Below are positions 43,318 through 51,556 of a stretch of 64,000 nucleotides of DNA, one piece after another (positions within the stretch are counted from its first letter, which is position 1; each line of letters begins with the position of its first letter). The notes under the pieces were generated by a model that was given only the letters and a program-made list of their open reading frames with translations, was not told the DNA's origin and searched no databases. Made by a program: the position numbers and the translations under genes. The stretch is from a virus: positions 62,001 through 126,000 of the IMG/VR virus record IMGVR_UViG_3300032293_001706; one strand, 5' to 3'.

Positions 43318-44175
43318 ATGATGACAGATTCAACATTTGATGCCGTATTGGCGCAGTACGAACAAAACTCAAAACCTTTTGGTGATACACCAAAAATGAC
43401 AGAAGAAGAAAGAATGAAGCGGTATTTCGCGGCAATTCTTCCCAAAGGAGAAAATTCAGGACAACGAAGAATTAGGATTCTCCCAACCAATGACGGAAGT
43501 TCCCCATTTAAAGAAGTGTGGTTTCACGAAATCCAAGTTAATGGTCAATATCAGAAATTTTATGACCCTGATAAAAACGAAGGTGAACGTTCACCACTTA
43601 CCGAAGTTTATGAAGAATTGATGAAAACAGGTAAGGAAAGTGATAAAGAATTGGCAAAACAATATAAAGCACGTAAATTTTATATCGTCAAGGTAATTGA
43701 TAGGGACCATGAAGAAGACGGTGTTAAATTTTGGAGATTTAAACACAATTACAAACAAGACGGAATTCTTGACAAAATCATTCCAATTTGGAGGTCAAAA
43801 GGAAATCTTACAGATGTAAATCAAGGAAGAGACCTCACAATTCAATTGACCAAATCTAAAACCCCAAAAGGTAAAGAATATACTTCAATTCAAACAATTA
43901 TGCACGAGGACCCAAGTCCACTATCAGAAGATAAAGAACTTTCTGAAAAGTGGGAAAAAGATACAACTGTATGGTCAGATGTATATTCTAAAAAACCTAT
44001 TGAATATTTGGAAGCAATTGCTCGTGGAGAAGTACCACGTTGGGATTCTGAAACCAAAAAATATGTATACGGTGAACAAACAACCGAGGTATTTGGAGGT
44101 AACGATATCTTTTCAGAGCAGGTATATTCTGACCCACAAATTGGGATGGGTGCAGACGAAGAATTACCATTCTAA
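43318..44175 (+). CDS. 32: Single-stranded DNA-binding protein (T4 gp32-like)
   Basis: 285 aa (T4 gp32: 301). GQRRIRILPTNDGSSPFKEVWFHEI, in overlapping pieces, is the conserved start of gp32-type OB folds; GVKFWRFKHNYKQDGILDKI follows. No zinc ligands (Cys/His) are seen, unlike T4 gp32. The end is acidic and finishes ADEELPF, similar to bacterial SSB tails (DDDIPF) that recruit partner proteins. It coats ssDNA in replication and recombination. An intrinsic terminator separates it from uvsX. Confidence 0.85.
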   Translation: MMTDSTFDAVLAQYEQNSKPFGDTPKMTEEERMKRYFAAILPKGENSGQRRIRILPTNDGSSPFKEVWFHEIQVNGQYQKFYDPDKNEGERSPLTEVYEELMKTGKESDKELAKQYKARKFYIVKVIDRDHEEDGVKFWRFKHNYKQDGILDKIIPIWRSKGNLTDVNQGRDLTIQLTKSKTPKGKEYTSIQTIMHEDPSPLSEDKELSEKWEKDTTVWSDVYSKKPIEYLEAIARGEVPRWDSETKKYVYGEQTTEVFGGNDIFSEQVYSDPQIGMGADEELPF

Positions 44176-44183
44176 TTTTAACG

Positions 44184-44228
44184 AGCATGGACACATACAT
44201 AGACATTGTGTCCATGCTTTTATTTTTT
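44184..44228 (+). terminator. Intrinsic terminator between gp32 and uvsX
   Basis: 12-bp perfect stem AGCATGGACACA (44184-44195) with TGTGTCCATGCT (44207-44218), 11-nt loop and a T-rich run to 44228. A strong, isolated element, so gp32 can be made in excess over uvsX. Confidence 0.85.
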
Positions 44229-44256
44229 TAACAAAAAAACAAACAACGCATAGACA

Positions 44257-45261
44257 ATGGCAATTAAAAAAAATGATTTTAGCTCGCTGAAGAAAAAATT
44301 TTCAACTTCAGCAAAATATAAACCGCAAAGATATTTTGATTTAGGTAAAGATTTCTTGGATGCGGTTGGACTTCCTGGTCCTGCAATAGGACACTTGAAT
44401 ATGTTCTTGGGACATTCGGATACAGGAAAAACTACCGCAGCGGTTAAAGCTGCTGTGGCAGCACAAAAGATGGGTATATTACCTGTGTTTATTATTACCG
44501 AACAAAAGTGGAGTTTTGAACATGCAAAACTTATGAGTTTTGAATGTAACGAAGTGGTTGATGAAGAAACAGGTGAAACAGACTGGGATGGATTCTTTAT
44601 ATTCAACAATAACTTTCATTATATTGAACAAATTACTGACTATATTAACGAATTGTTGGATGCTCAAGAAAAGGGGGAATTAGATTATAGTTTATGTTTT
44701 ATTTGGGATTCAGTTGGTTCCATTCCATGTAAAATGACTTACGAAGGCAAGGGCGGTCGCCAACACAATGCCGCGGTTCTTGCTGACAAGATTGGTATGG
44801 GTATTAACCAAAGAATTTCAGGTTCAAGAAAATCAGATTCAAAGCATGAAAACACATTGATTATTATTAATCAGCCATGGGTTGAACTTCCTGACAATCC
44901 ATTTGGTCAACCAAAAATTAAGGCAAAAGGTGGTGAAGCAATTTGGTTGAACTCATCTTTGGTGTTTTTATTTGGAAACCAAAAAGGAGCTGGAACCAAT
45001 AAAATTACCGCAACCAAAGACAAACGTAGTGTTAAGTTTGCAATACGCACAAAGATATCCGTATTAAAAAATCATATTAATGGATTGGGATATGAAGACG
45101 GGAAAATAATTGTTACACCTCATGGATTCTTAGCGGGAAAAGACGCTACAGAAGAAAAATCATCAATTGAATCATATAAGAGAGAATATGCTGATTATTG
45201 GAATAATATTATTGGTCTTGATGGTGATTTTGATTTAAAAGAAGAAAAAGTAGAAGAATAA
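44257..45261 (+). CDS. uvsX: UvsX/RecA-like recombinase
   Basis: 334 aa (T4 UvsX 391). Walker A GHSDTGKTT at 52-60 and Walker B LCFIWDSVG near 144-152 mark a RecA-fold ATPase; GRQHNAAVLADKIG and KGGEAIWLNSSLVF match the downstream RecA core (L1/L2 region). It forms filaments on gp32-coated ssDNA and drives strand exchange for repair and replication restart. Starts at ATG 44257 just after the terminator, without an SD. C-terminus is acidic (LKEEKVEE). Confidence 0.92.
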   Translation: MAIKKNDFSSLKKKFSTSAKYKPQRYFDLGKDFLDAVGLPGPAIGHLNMFLGHSDTGKTTAAVKAAVAAQKMGILPVFIITEQKWSFEHAKLMSFECNEVVDEETGETDWDGFFIFNNNFHYIEQITDYINELLDAQEKGELDYSLCFIWDSVGSIPCKMTYEGKGGRQHNAAVLADKIGMGINQRISGSRKSDSKHENTLIIINQPWVELPDNPFGQPKIKAKGGEAIWLNSSLVFLFGNQKGAGTNKITATKDKRSVKFAIRTKISVLKNHINGLGYEDGKIIVTPHGFLAGKDATEEKSSIESYKREYADYWNNIIGLDGDFDLKEEKVEE

Positions 45262-45299
45262 AAAAGTTATAATTATTCTACTTTTAGAATATTCGTAAA

Positions 45300-45306
45300 T
45301 ATTTAT
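45300..45306 (+). promoter_or_regulatory. TATTTAT motif, 4 nt before ATG
   Basis: TATTTAT ends 4 nt before the ATG at 45311 of the small RHH-like gene. Confidence 0.4.
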
Positions 45307-45310
45307 TAAT

Positions 45311-45463
45311 ATGGGAAGAAAGAAAAAAGAAGATATTGAAAAAAAAGTTAAGATTGGAATTTCTGTTGACCCCGAACTTCCACAATACTTTAAAGATAAA
45401 TCAATTAATCTTTCTTCTCTTGTTAATAAACTATTAAAAGATTATATTAAAAATGGAAACTAA
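45311..45463 (+). CDS. Small ribbon-helix-helix-like protein (50 aa)
   Basis: MGRKKKEDIEKKVKIGISVDPELPQYF, in parts: a basic tail, a strand (VKIGISVDPEL), then a helix (SLVNKLLKDYIKNG), the usual RHH arrangement of short phage DNA-binding proteins. Its 3' end overlaps the start of the HNH gene by 11 nt, suggesting a co-expressed pair that inserted together between uvsX and rnh. Stop TAA at 45461-45463. Confidence 0.6.
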   Translation: MGRKKKEDIEKKVKIGISVDPELPQYFKDKSINLSSLVNKLLKDYIKNGN

Positions 45464-46116
45464 AGTTTGTTCTAAATGTAAAGAAGAAAAAAAAGTTTGT
45501 GATTTTGGTAATTCAAAAAAATCAAAAGATGGATTATTGTATTGTTGTAAACAATGTAATAGTGAAAGAGGTAAAAAATATGTTAAAGAAAATTATGAAA
45601 AAACATTAGAACAACATAGAAAATGGAGGTCTAAAAATCCTGAATGGGTTTATGAAAGATATAAAAATTATAGGAAAAATAACCCTGAAAAAGTTAATGA
45701 AATGCTTAAAGAGTGGTATAAAAATAATCCTCAAAAAAGAAAACAATATCGTGAAAATTATAAACCTAGGAAACAAGAACGAAGAAAAGAAAGAAATGAA
45801 AACGACCCAATTTTCAACCTAGTAAATAGAGTCAGATACAGGATAATAAAATATCTTAAAATAAAAAATATAACTAAAAAAAAACAAAACTTTTGAAATC
45901 GTAGGATGTACACCACAAGAACTAAAAGAACATTTGGAAAAAAAATTTGTATCTGGTATGACTTGGGAAAATAGAAACGAATGGCACATCGACCACATAA
46001 TTCCATTATCATCGGCAAAATCAGAAGATGAAATATTGAAATTATGTTACTATACGAATCTTCAACCACTATGGGCAAACGATAATATCAGAAAGAGTAA
46101 CAAAATTTTACAATAA
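45453..46116 (+). pseudogene. HNH homing endonuclease with frameshift at A9 run
   Basis: Frame one (45453-45896) has a zinc ribbon (CSKCKEEKKVC, then LLYCCKQC) and a Lys/Asn-rich DNA-binding stretch, then ends in a TGA. The HNH catalytic part (WHIDHIIPLSSAKS, then NLQPLWANDNIRKS) is in the +1 frame, 45885-46116. The switch coincides with nine A at 45876-45884; removing one A gives a single continuous HNH protein of about 220 aa. It may be inactive, rescued by polymerase slippage, or a sequencing error. Sits between uvsX and rnh as homing genes often do. Confidence 0.75.
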
Positions 46117-46133
46117 CGAATACTAAAAAAAAA

Positions 46134-47132
46134 GTGATTAAAACATTAATAGTTGATGCGGACAACCTGTTTAAAATTGGATTTCATGGAGTTAAAGAAT
46201 TTTATCATGAAGGACAACATATTGGCGGAATTTTCCATTTCATCAATGTAATTCAAAGATTTCTTTCAGATTATAATTACGATAAGATTGTAGTGATATG
46301 GGATGGTAACAACAATTCATCACAAAGGAAAAATATATATCCCCAATATAAAGAAAACCGTCGTATAACAATGACGGAAGAAAAAAAGGATTCTTATCAT
46401 TATCAAAAAAATAGGGTTAGACAATATTTGGAAGAAATGTTTGTCAGACAAATTATAATTGATAATCATGAGTGTGATGACATTGTTGCTTACTATTGTA
46501 GTATAAGTAATGAAAAAATTACAATTCTTTCATCAGACAAGGATTTAACACAATTAATAACTCCAAACGTACACATATACTCACCGATAGCGAAACAATG
46601 GATTACAGATAAGCACAAGATTAAATTGGGTAATATTGAAGTTCCTATCCAAAACGTAAAAACTGTAAAGATTATTTTGGGTGATAAGTCAGATAACATT
46701 GAAGGTATATATAATTTTGGTGAAAAAAAACTGTTGAAGTTTTTTCCCGAAATAGTTGATAATGTTCTTACTATTGACAATATTTTGGAAAAATCAGAAC
46801 GTATTTTAAGTGAAGACGAAAAACAAAAACCGATTAGAGATTTATTGGATGGTAGAACCAAATCTGGTTCACTTGGAAAAGAATATTTTACAATACGAGA
46901 AAGTATTGTAAGTTTGTCAAACCCTATAATTACAGAAGAAGCGAAAAGAGAAGTAGAATCATATTATAGTGAAAACATTGACCCTGAAGGTCGAAACTAC
47001 AAAAATTTAATGAGAATGATGATTGAAGACGGTTTCTTCAAGTATCTCCCTAAAAAGGATGATGCTTGGGTGGAATTTATTCAACCAATTTTAAAACTAA
47101 CAAGAAAAGAAAAAAACAGATTTAAAAAATGA
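46134..47132 (+). CDS. rnh: RNase H / 5'-3' exonuclease (FEN family)
   Basis: 332 aa (T4 Rnh 305), GTG start. FEN metal-binding signatures: LIVDADNLFKIG, VVIWDGNNNSSQRK, NHECDDIVAYY, ILSSDKDLTQL and ILGDKSDNIEG followed by the H3TH region (YNFGEKKLLKFF). It removes RNA primers and flap DNA during lagging-strand synthesis. Its end overlaps the next gene in an ATGA junction. It sits downstream of the interrupted HNH gene in the replication block. Confidence 0.9.
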   Translation: MIKTLIVDADNLFKIGFHGVKEFYHEGQHIGGIFHFINVIQRFLSDYNYDKIVVIWDGNNNSSQRKNIYPQYKENRRITMTEEKKDSYHYQKNRVRQYLEEMFVRQIIIDNHECDDIVAYYCSISNEKITILSSDKDLTQLITPNVHIYSPIAKQWITDKHKIKLGNIEVPIQNVKTVKIILGDKSDNIEGIYNFGEKKLLKFFPEIVDNVLTIDNILEKSERILSEDEKQKPIRDLLDGRTKSGSLGKEYFTIRESIVSLSNPIITEEAKREVESYYSENIDPEGRNYKNLMRMMIEDGFFKYLPKKDDAWVEFIQPILKLTRKEKNRFKK

Positions 47133-47593
47133 CAGATATGAAAGAAAAACAGATTGATGTTACCAAAATGGAATTTTTGGTGAAATTGAATGAAAACATT
47201 GTTATTCAAAGGTTTTTTAACGTTAAAAACTTTAATGATGATTCGAAAAAATCTATGGAGGTGCACGAATATCTAAAAGAGACTTGCCAAATGTTAGAAA
47301 ATCAGTTGTGGGTTAAAACACATGACTACATGAATGAGAATATGGAATTAATTATGAGCGACCCGACAATTATGAATACATCCAAAACCGACGGACCTGA
47401 ATGGTTTAACGTTTCGGTAAAGGTTGGAGAACAGACAATTTGTCAGAGAGGGTTTGATGCAAAACCATATCCGCCAAAGGCGAGATATACGCTGGATATG
47501 AGACCAGTTGTAAAAAATGTTTTAAATGATTTAACTGACATTTTTTCAGCTAAAAATTTTTCTAAAAATTATATGAATTATACTCTTGGTTGA
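47129..47593 (+). CDS. Hypothetical protein in replication block
   Basis: 154 aa, soluble, no transmembrane segment or catalytic motif. Begins MTDMKEKQIDVTKMEFLVKLN; later DGPEWFNVSVKVGEQTICQ and YTLDMRPVVKNVLNDL. Coupled to rnh by ATGA overlap and followed by the helicase gene. A replication accessory role (for example helicase loading) is a guess from position only. Confidence 0.6.
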   Translation: MTDMKEKQIDVTKMEFLVKLNENIVIQRFFNVKNFNDDSKKSMEVHEYLKETCQMLENQLWVKTHDYMNENMELIMSDPTIMNTSKTDGPEWFNVSVKVGEQTICQRGFDAKPYPPKARYTLDMRPVVKNVLNDLTDIFSAKNFSKNYMNYTLG

Positions 47594-47596
47594 TAG

Positions 47597-47603
47597 TATT
47601 TAT
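47597..47603 (+). promoter_or_regulatory. TATTTAT motif upstream of helicase
   Basis: TATTTAT 24 nt before the ATG at 47628. Confidence 0.3.
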
Positions 47604-47627
47604 CTTCACAAGTCAAATTAGAATTAT

Positions 47628-49004
47628 ATGGGAAACGACAAAAATTTTGGTTATTTAGGTAACACATTTCAAATACAATTAATAAATCAGTTAATTGTCA
47701 ACAAAGATTTTGCTCGCTCCATAATTGACGTTCTGGATTCAAAATATTTTGATAATCAATATTTTAGAATCATCATTCAAATGATAAAGGAATACTATAT
47801 TAAATATGAAAGTGTTCCAACATTTGATACCTTAGACCAATTAACTCGTTCAGAAATAACATCAGAACAAGCAAGAAAAATAGTTCAAGACACTATTTCA
47901 CAAATTAAAGAATCCAAAATTGAAGGTCATCAGTTCGTAATTGAAAAGGCGCTGAAATTCTGTAAACAACAAGAGTTACAGAAAGTAATGACTAAAGCCC
48001 AAAAAATCATTGATAAAGGTGATTTTGAAAGTTATGACCAATTGGAAGAAATGGTAAACAAAGCACTTCAGGTTGGTGAAATAAATAGTGGTGAACAAGA
48101 TGTATTTTCAAATTTAGATGAAGTATTGGATGAGGATTATAGACACCCAATTCCTATCGGAATTCCTGGTATTGATAACTTGTTAAAAGGTGGATTGGCA
48201 AAAGGAGAATTAGGTGTTATTCTCGCACCGACAGGTGTTGGCAAAACCACCGTACTCACAAAAATTGCCAACCACGCATTTAATTTAGGTTATAATGTAC
48301 TTCAAATCTTTTTCGAAGATAACCCCAAAATTGTTCAAAGGAAGCACTTTACATTATGGACGGGTATTGCTCCTGATGAGTTATCCTTCAACAAGGAAGA
48401 GGTTATGGGTAAGGTTAGGACAATTAGAGAAAATTCCAAAAATAGATTAATCTTAAATAAGTTTCCTTCAGACACTCTTACAATGTCACAGATTAAAAAT
48501 CAGGTAAGAAAAATGATTGCTGAGGGTACAAATATAGATATGATTGTTTTGGATTATATTGACTGTATTGTTCCCGAAAAAAATATGGGTGATGAATGGA
48601 AAAGTGAAGGTTCTGTTATGAGAGCATATGAAGCACTTTGTCATGAACTTGACATTGTTGGTTGGACCGCAACACAAGGAAATAGAAGTTCTATTTCGTC
48701 AGATGTTGTAACTACAGACCAAATGGGTGGGTCAATTAAGAAAGCACAAGTAGGACACGTTATTATTACAGTTGCAAAGAGCCTGGCACAAAAAGAACAG
48801 AAGCTCGCGACAATAGCTATTACCAAATCAAGGATTGGAAGTGATGGTATCGTGTTTGAAAATTGCAAATTTGATAATGAACTTTTGGAAATAGATACTG
48901 AAAGTTCGGTAACATTCTTAGGTTTGGAAGAACAGAAGGAAGAGAGAAACAAAAACAGAGTAAGAGAGTTACTCGATAAAAGAAAAAAAGAATCAATAAA
49001 TTAA
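47628..49004 (+). CDS. 41: Replicative DNA helicase (T4 gp41/DnaB-like)
   Basis: 458 aa (T4 gp41: 475). N-terminal helical domain (1-150), then RecA-like motor: Walker A LAPTGVGKTTV (201-208 core), Walker B MIVLDYIDCIVP (D309), GWTATQGNRSS near 344-354 and a final GLEEQKEERNKNR tail. It would unwind the fork as a hexamer. No primase domain is fused, and no primase gene is seen in the window. ATG 47628 is favoured; FGYLGNTFQIQLINQL follows immediately. Confidence 0.9.
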   Translation: MGNDKNFGYLGNTFQIQLINQLIVNKDFARSIIDVLDSKYFDNQYFRIIIQMIKEYYIKYESVPTFDTLDQLTRSEITSEQARKIVQDTISQIKESKIEGHQFVIEKALKFCKQQELQKVMTKAQKIIDKGDFESYDQLEEMVNKALQVGEINSGEQDVFSNLDEVLDEDYRHPIPIGIPGIDNLLKGGLAKGELGVILAPTGVGKTTVLTKIANHAFNLGYNVLQIFFEDNPKIVQRKHFTLWTGIAPDELSFNKEEVMGKVRTIRENSKNRLILNKFPSDTLTMSQIKNQVRKMIAEGTNIDMIVLDYIDCIVPEKNMGDEWKSEGSVMRAYEALCHELDIVGWTATQGNRSSISSDVVTTDQMGGSIKKAQVGHVIITVAKSLAQKEQKLATIAITKSRIGSDGIVFENCKFDNELLEIDTESSVTFLGLEEQKEERNKNRVRELLDKRKKESIN

Positions 49005-49027
49005 CTTAAAACAAAAAAATAATTATT

Positions 49028-50890
49028 ATGGACGCATCACAAAAGATACTGTCAGACTTAACCGTTTACATGAAATATGCAAAATTTGTTCCCGAACTAA
49101 ATAGAAGAGAAACTTGGGAAGAATTGGTTACAAGAAACATGGATATGCATATTAAAAAATATCCTAAACTTGAAAGTGAAATTAGAGAAGTATACAAATA
49201 TGTATATGATAAAAAAGTGTTACCCTCAATGAGGTCAATGCAGTTTGGAGGTAAACCGATTGAAATCAGTCCAAATAGGATGTTCAATTGTGCGTACCTA
49301 CCAATTGACCACTTGGATGCGTTTGCTGAATCAATGTTCCTATTACTTGGTGGAACAGGTGTGGGATATTCAGTTCAGAAACATCATGTCGATAAACTAC
49401 CTGAAATTAGAAAACCAAATCCAAATCGTTCAAGAAGATTTTTAGTAGGAGATTCAATTGAAGGATGGGCAGATGCCATCAAGGTGCTAATGAAATCATA
49501 TTTTGGTGAACATCTATCAACACCTGAATTTGATTATTCTGACATCAGACCAAAAGGGGCAAGACTGATTACATCAGGTGGTAAAGCACCTGGTCCACAA
49601 CCATTGAAAGATTGTATTCACCAATTAACAAAAATTTTGGATGCGAAAGAAGACGGTGAAAAACTAGCACCAATTGAAGTTCACGATATAATTTGTCATA
49701 TCGCTGACGCCGTGCTTAGCGGTGGAATCCGAAGAGCGGCACTGATTTCCTTATTTTCGGCTGACGACCATGAAATGATTGCAGCCAAGTCAGGTGCTTG
49801 GTGGGAACAAAACCCACAAAGAGGTAGGGCAAATAATTCTGCGGCACTTGTTAGACACAAAATAACCAAAGAAGTTTTCTTGGATTTGTGGAAAAGAGTT
49901 GAAGCTTCAGGTGCAGGAGAACCTGGGATTTATTTTACAAACGATAAAGATTGGGGTACTAATCCATGTTGTGAAATTGCTTTGAGACCAAATCAATTCT
50001 GTAATTTGTGTGAAGTAAACGTATCCGATATTGAATCACAAGAAGATTTAAACGCTCGTGTAAAGGCTGCATCATTTATTGGAACACTTCAGGCGGGATA
50101 TACCGATTTCCATTATTTGAGAGACGTTTGGAAACGTACCACAGAAAAAGAAGCGTTGATAGGGGTTTCAATGACAGGCATCGGTTCAGGAGTTGTGTTA
50201 GGTTATAATATGGTAGAAGCTGCTGAGGTTGTTAAAGAAGAAAATGCTCGAGTTGCGGAACTTATCGGAATTAATAAATCGGCAAGAACAACCACTGTTA
50301 AACCAGCTGGAACAACATCTTTAACACTTGGAACATCATCAGGTATTCACGCTTGGCATAATGATTACTATATCCGTAGAATTCGTGTAGGTAAGAACGA
50401 ATCAATTTATCAATACCTTTCAATTTATCATCCTGAATTGTTGGAAGATGAATATTTCCGTCCTCACGATACTGCGGTAATTTCTGTACCACAGAAAGCA
50501 CCTGAAGGGGCTATTTTAAGGACAGAATCACCATTCCAACTTTTGGATAGGGTTAAGAAAGTAACACAAGAATGGATTAGGCCCGGACATAGAAGTGGTT
50601 CAAATACACATAACGTTTCTGCAACAATCAGTTTGAAACCTGAAGATTGGGAAATGGCGGGTGAATGGTTTTGGGAGAACCGTGACTATTACAATGGTCT
50701 GTCTGTACTTCCATTTGATGGAGGGTCATACATTCAGGCACCTTTTACCGATTGTACTAAAGAAGAATATGATGCATTGTTTAGTAAACTACACACAATC
50801 GATTTATCAAAAGTTGTTGAGTTAACCGATGAAACAGATTTAAGTAATGAATTAGCGTGTAGCGGTCCTATGGGTTGTGAAATTAAATAA
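49028..50890 (+). CDS. nrdJ: Class II (B12-dependent) ribonucleotide reductase
   Basis: 620 aa; resembles monomeric adenosylcobalamin-dependent reductases (RTPR). SMRSMQFGGKP, MFNCAY (C88, disulfide partner), LLLGGTGVGYSVQ, NPCCEIAL (C314 thiyl site, N312, E316) and FCNLCE (C325 partner) match the catalytic set; a C-terminal Cys pair C611/C617 (ACSGPMGC) would be the reducing arm. It makes dNTPs without an oxygen-dependent small subunit, so it works in low or high oxygen if the host supplies B12. Shorter than RTPR (739). No nrdA/nrdB genes are visible. Confidence 0.9.
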   Translation: MDASQKILSDLTVYMKYAKFVPELNRRETWEELVTRNMDMHIKKYPKLESEIREVYKYVYDKKVLPSMRSMQFGGKPIEISPNRMFNCAYLPIDHLDAFAESMFLLLGGTGVGYSVQKHHVDKLPEIRKPNPNRSRRFLVGDSIEGWADAIKVLMKSYFGEHLSTPEFDYSDIRPKGARLITSGGKAPGPQPLKDCIHQLTKILDAKEDGEKLAPIEVHDIICHIADAVLSGGIRRAALISLFSADDHEMIAAKSGAWWEQNPQRGRANNSAALVRHKITKEVFLDLWKRVEASGAGEPGIYFTNDKDWGTNPCCEIALRPNQFCNLCEVNVSDIESQEDLNARVKAASFIGTLQAGYTDFHYLRDVWKRTTEKEALIGVSMTGIGSGVVLGYNMVEAAEVVKEENARVAELIGINKSARTTTVKPAGTTSLTLGTSSGIHAWHNDYYIRRIRVGKNESIYQYLSIYHPELLEDEYFRPHDTAVISVPQKAPEGAILRTESPFQLLDRVKKVTQEWIRPGHRSGSNTHNVSATISLKPEDWEMAGEWFWENRDYYNGLSVLPFDGGSYIQAPFTDCTKEEYDALFSKLHTIDLSKVVELTDETDLSNELACSGPMGCEIK

Positions 50891-51092
50891 TAAAAACATA
50901 TCGCAACAAAATGATGAAGGGGGAGGTTATAAACTTTCCCCTTCTGATTTTTATATTGAAAACGGAAAATATGTTTTCACAAAAGAATTTCATTTAAAAA
51001 GAGGTTATTGTTGTGGTTCGGGATGCAAAAATTGTCCTTTCAATCCTCGTCACAAAAAAGGCAATACCAATATATTTATTGATAATGGCTAA
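50877..51092 (+). CDS. DUF5522-like small Cys-rich protein
   Basis: 71 aa, GTG start overlapping the end of the reductase gene by 14 nt. YFIENGKYVFTKEFHLKRGYCCGSGC-type pattern (YIENGKYVFTKEFHLKRG then CCGSGCKNCPF) is the signature of the Bacteroidota DUF5522 family, with four Cys that could bind metal. Function is unknown. Its 3' end overlaps the gp25 start by 8 nt and contains the TATTTAT motif. It is a clue to the host group. Confidence 0.7.
   Translation: MKLNNKNISQQNDEGGGYKLSPSDFYIENGKYVFTKEFHLKRGYCCGSGCKNCPFNPRHKKGNTNIFIDNG
51073..51079 (+). promoter_or_regulatory. TATTTAT motif, 5 nt before gp25 ATG
   Basis: TATTTAT inside the 3' end of the DUF5522-like gene, 5 nt before the ATG at 51085, opening the baseplate wedge block. 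Confidence 0.45.
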
Positions 51093-51555
51093 TGGTGTAA
51101 CATACGGTATAAATTTTCCCTTTGTGGATTCTTTGGTAGGTGATTATGTATCATTATCACAAAATCCTGACCAAGAACTTAGAAGTAATTTAATTCATCT
51201 TCTTTTAACAAGAAAAGGAAGTAGATATTATTTACCTGATTTTGGTAGTAGATTATATGAATTTATTTTTGAACCATTTGATGGGATAACTTTCGAGGCG
51301 GTTAAGGATGATATCAGAGATACCGTAGGAAAATACATACCAAATTTATTAATTGATGAAATCATTGTATTACCGTATAATGAATACGAATCAGAATATG
51401 GTAATACGGGGACAATAAATAATGAAAATTTAGGTAATGGTGTTTATAGAGTTGCGGGAAGAGGAACCACAGAATATACTGCGAAATTAAGAATTGACTA
51501 TACCATAACCGATAATACCTTTCAATCAAGAGATTTTATAATTATCAACATATAA
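51085..51555 (+). CDS. 25: Baseplate wedge protein gp25-like
   Basis: 156 aa from the ATG at 51085; an upstream in-frame start at 51013 would add 24 residues that only shadow the DUF5522-like gene. DQELRSNLIHLLLTRKGSRYYLPDFGSRLYEFIFEP (in pieces) is the GPW_gp25 signature, and EAVKDDIRDTVGKYIPN follows. It nucleates wedge assembly and contacts the sheath. T4 gp25 is 132 aa. A TATTTAT motif 5 nt upstream supports the start. Confidence 0.92.
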   Translation: MANGVTYGINFPFVDSLVGDYVSLSQNPDQELRSNLIHLLLTRKGSRYYLPDFGSRLYEFIFEPFDGITFEAVKDDIRDTVGKYIPNLLIDEIIVLPYNEYESEYGNTGTINNENLGNGVYRVAGRGTTEYTAKLRIDYTITDNTFQSRDFIIINI

Positions 51556-51556
51556 T

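Noticed and set aside
51013-51084. 24-residue N-terminal extension of gp25
   Set aside because: It is a shadow of the DUF5522-like gene; the ATG at 51085 has the TATTTAT motif and fits the family length better.
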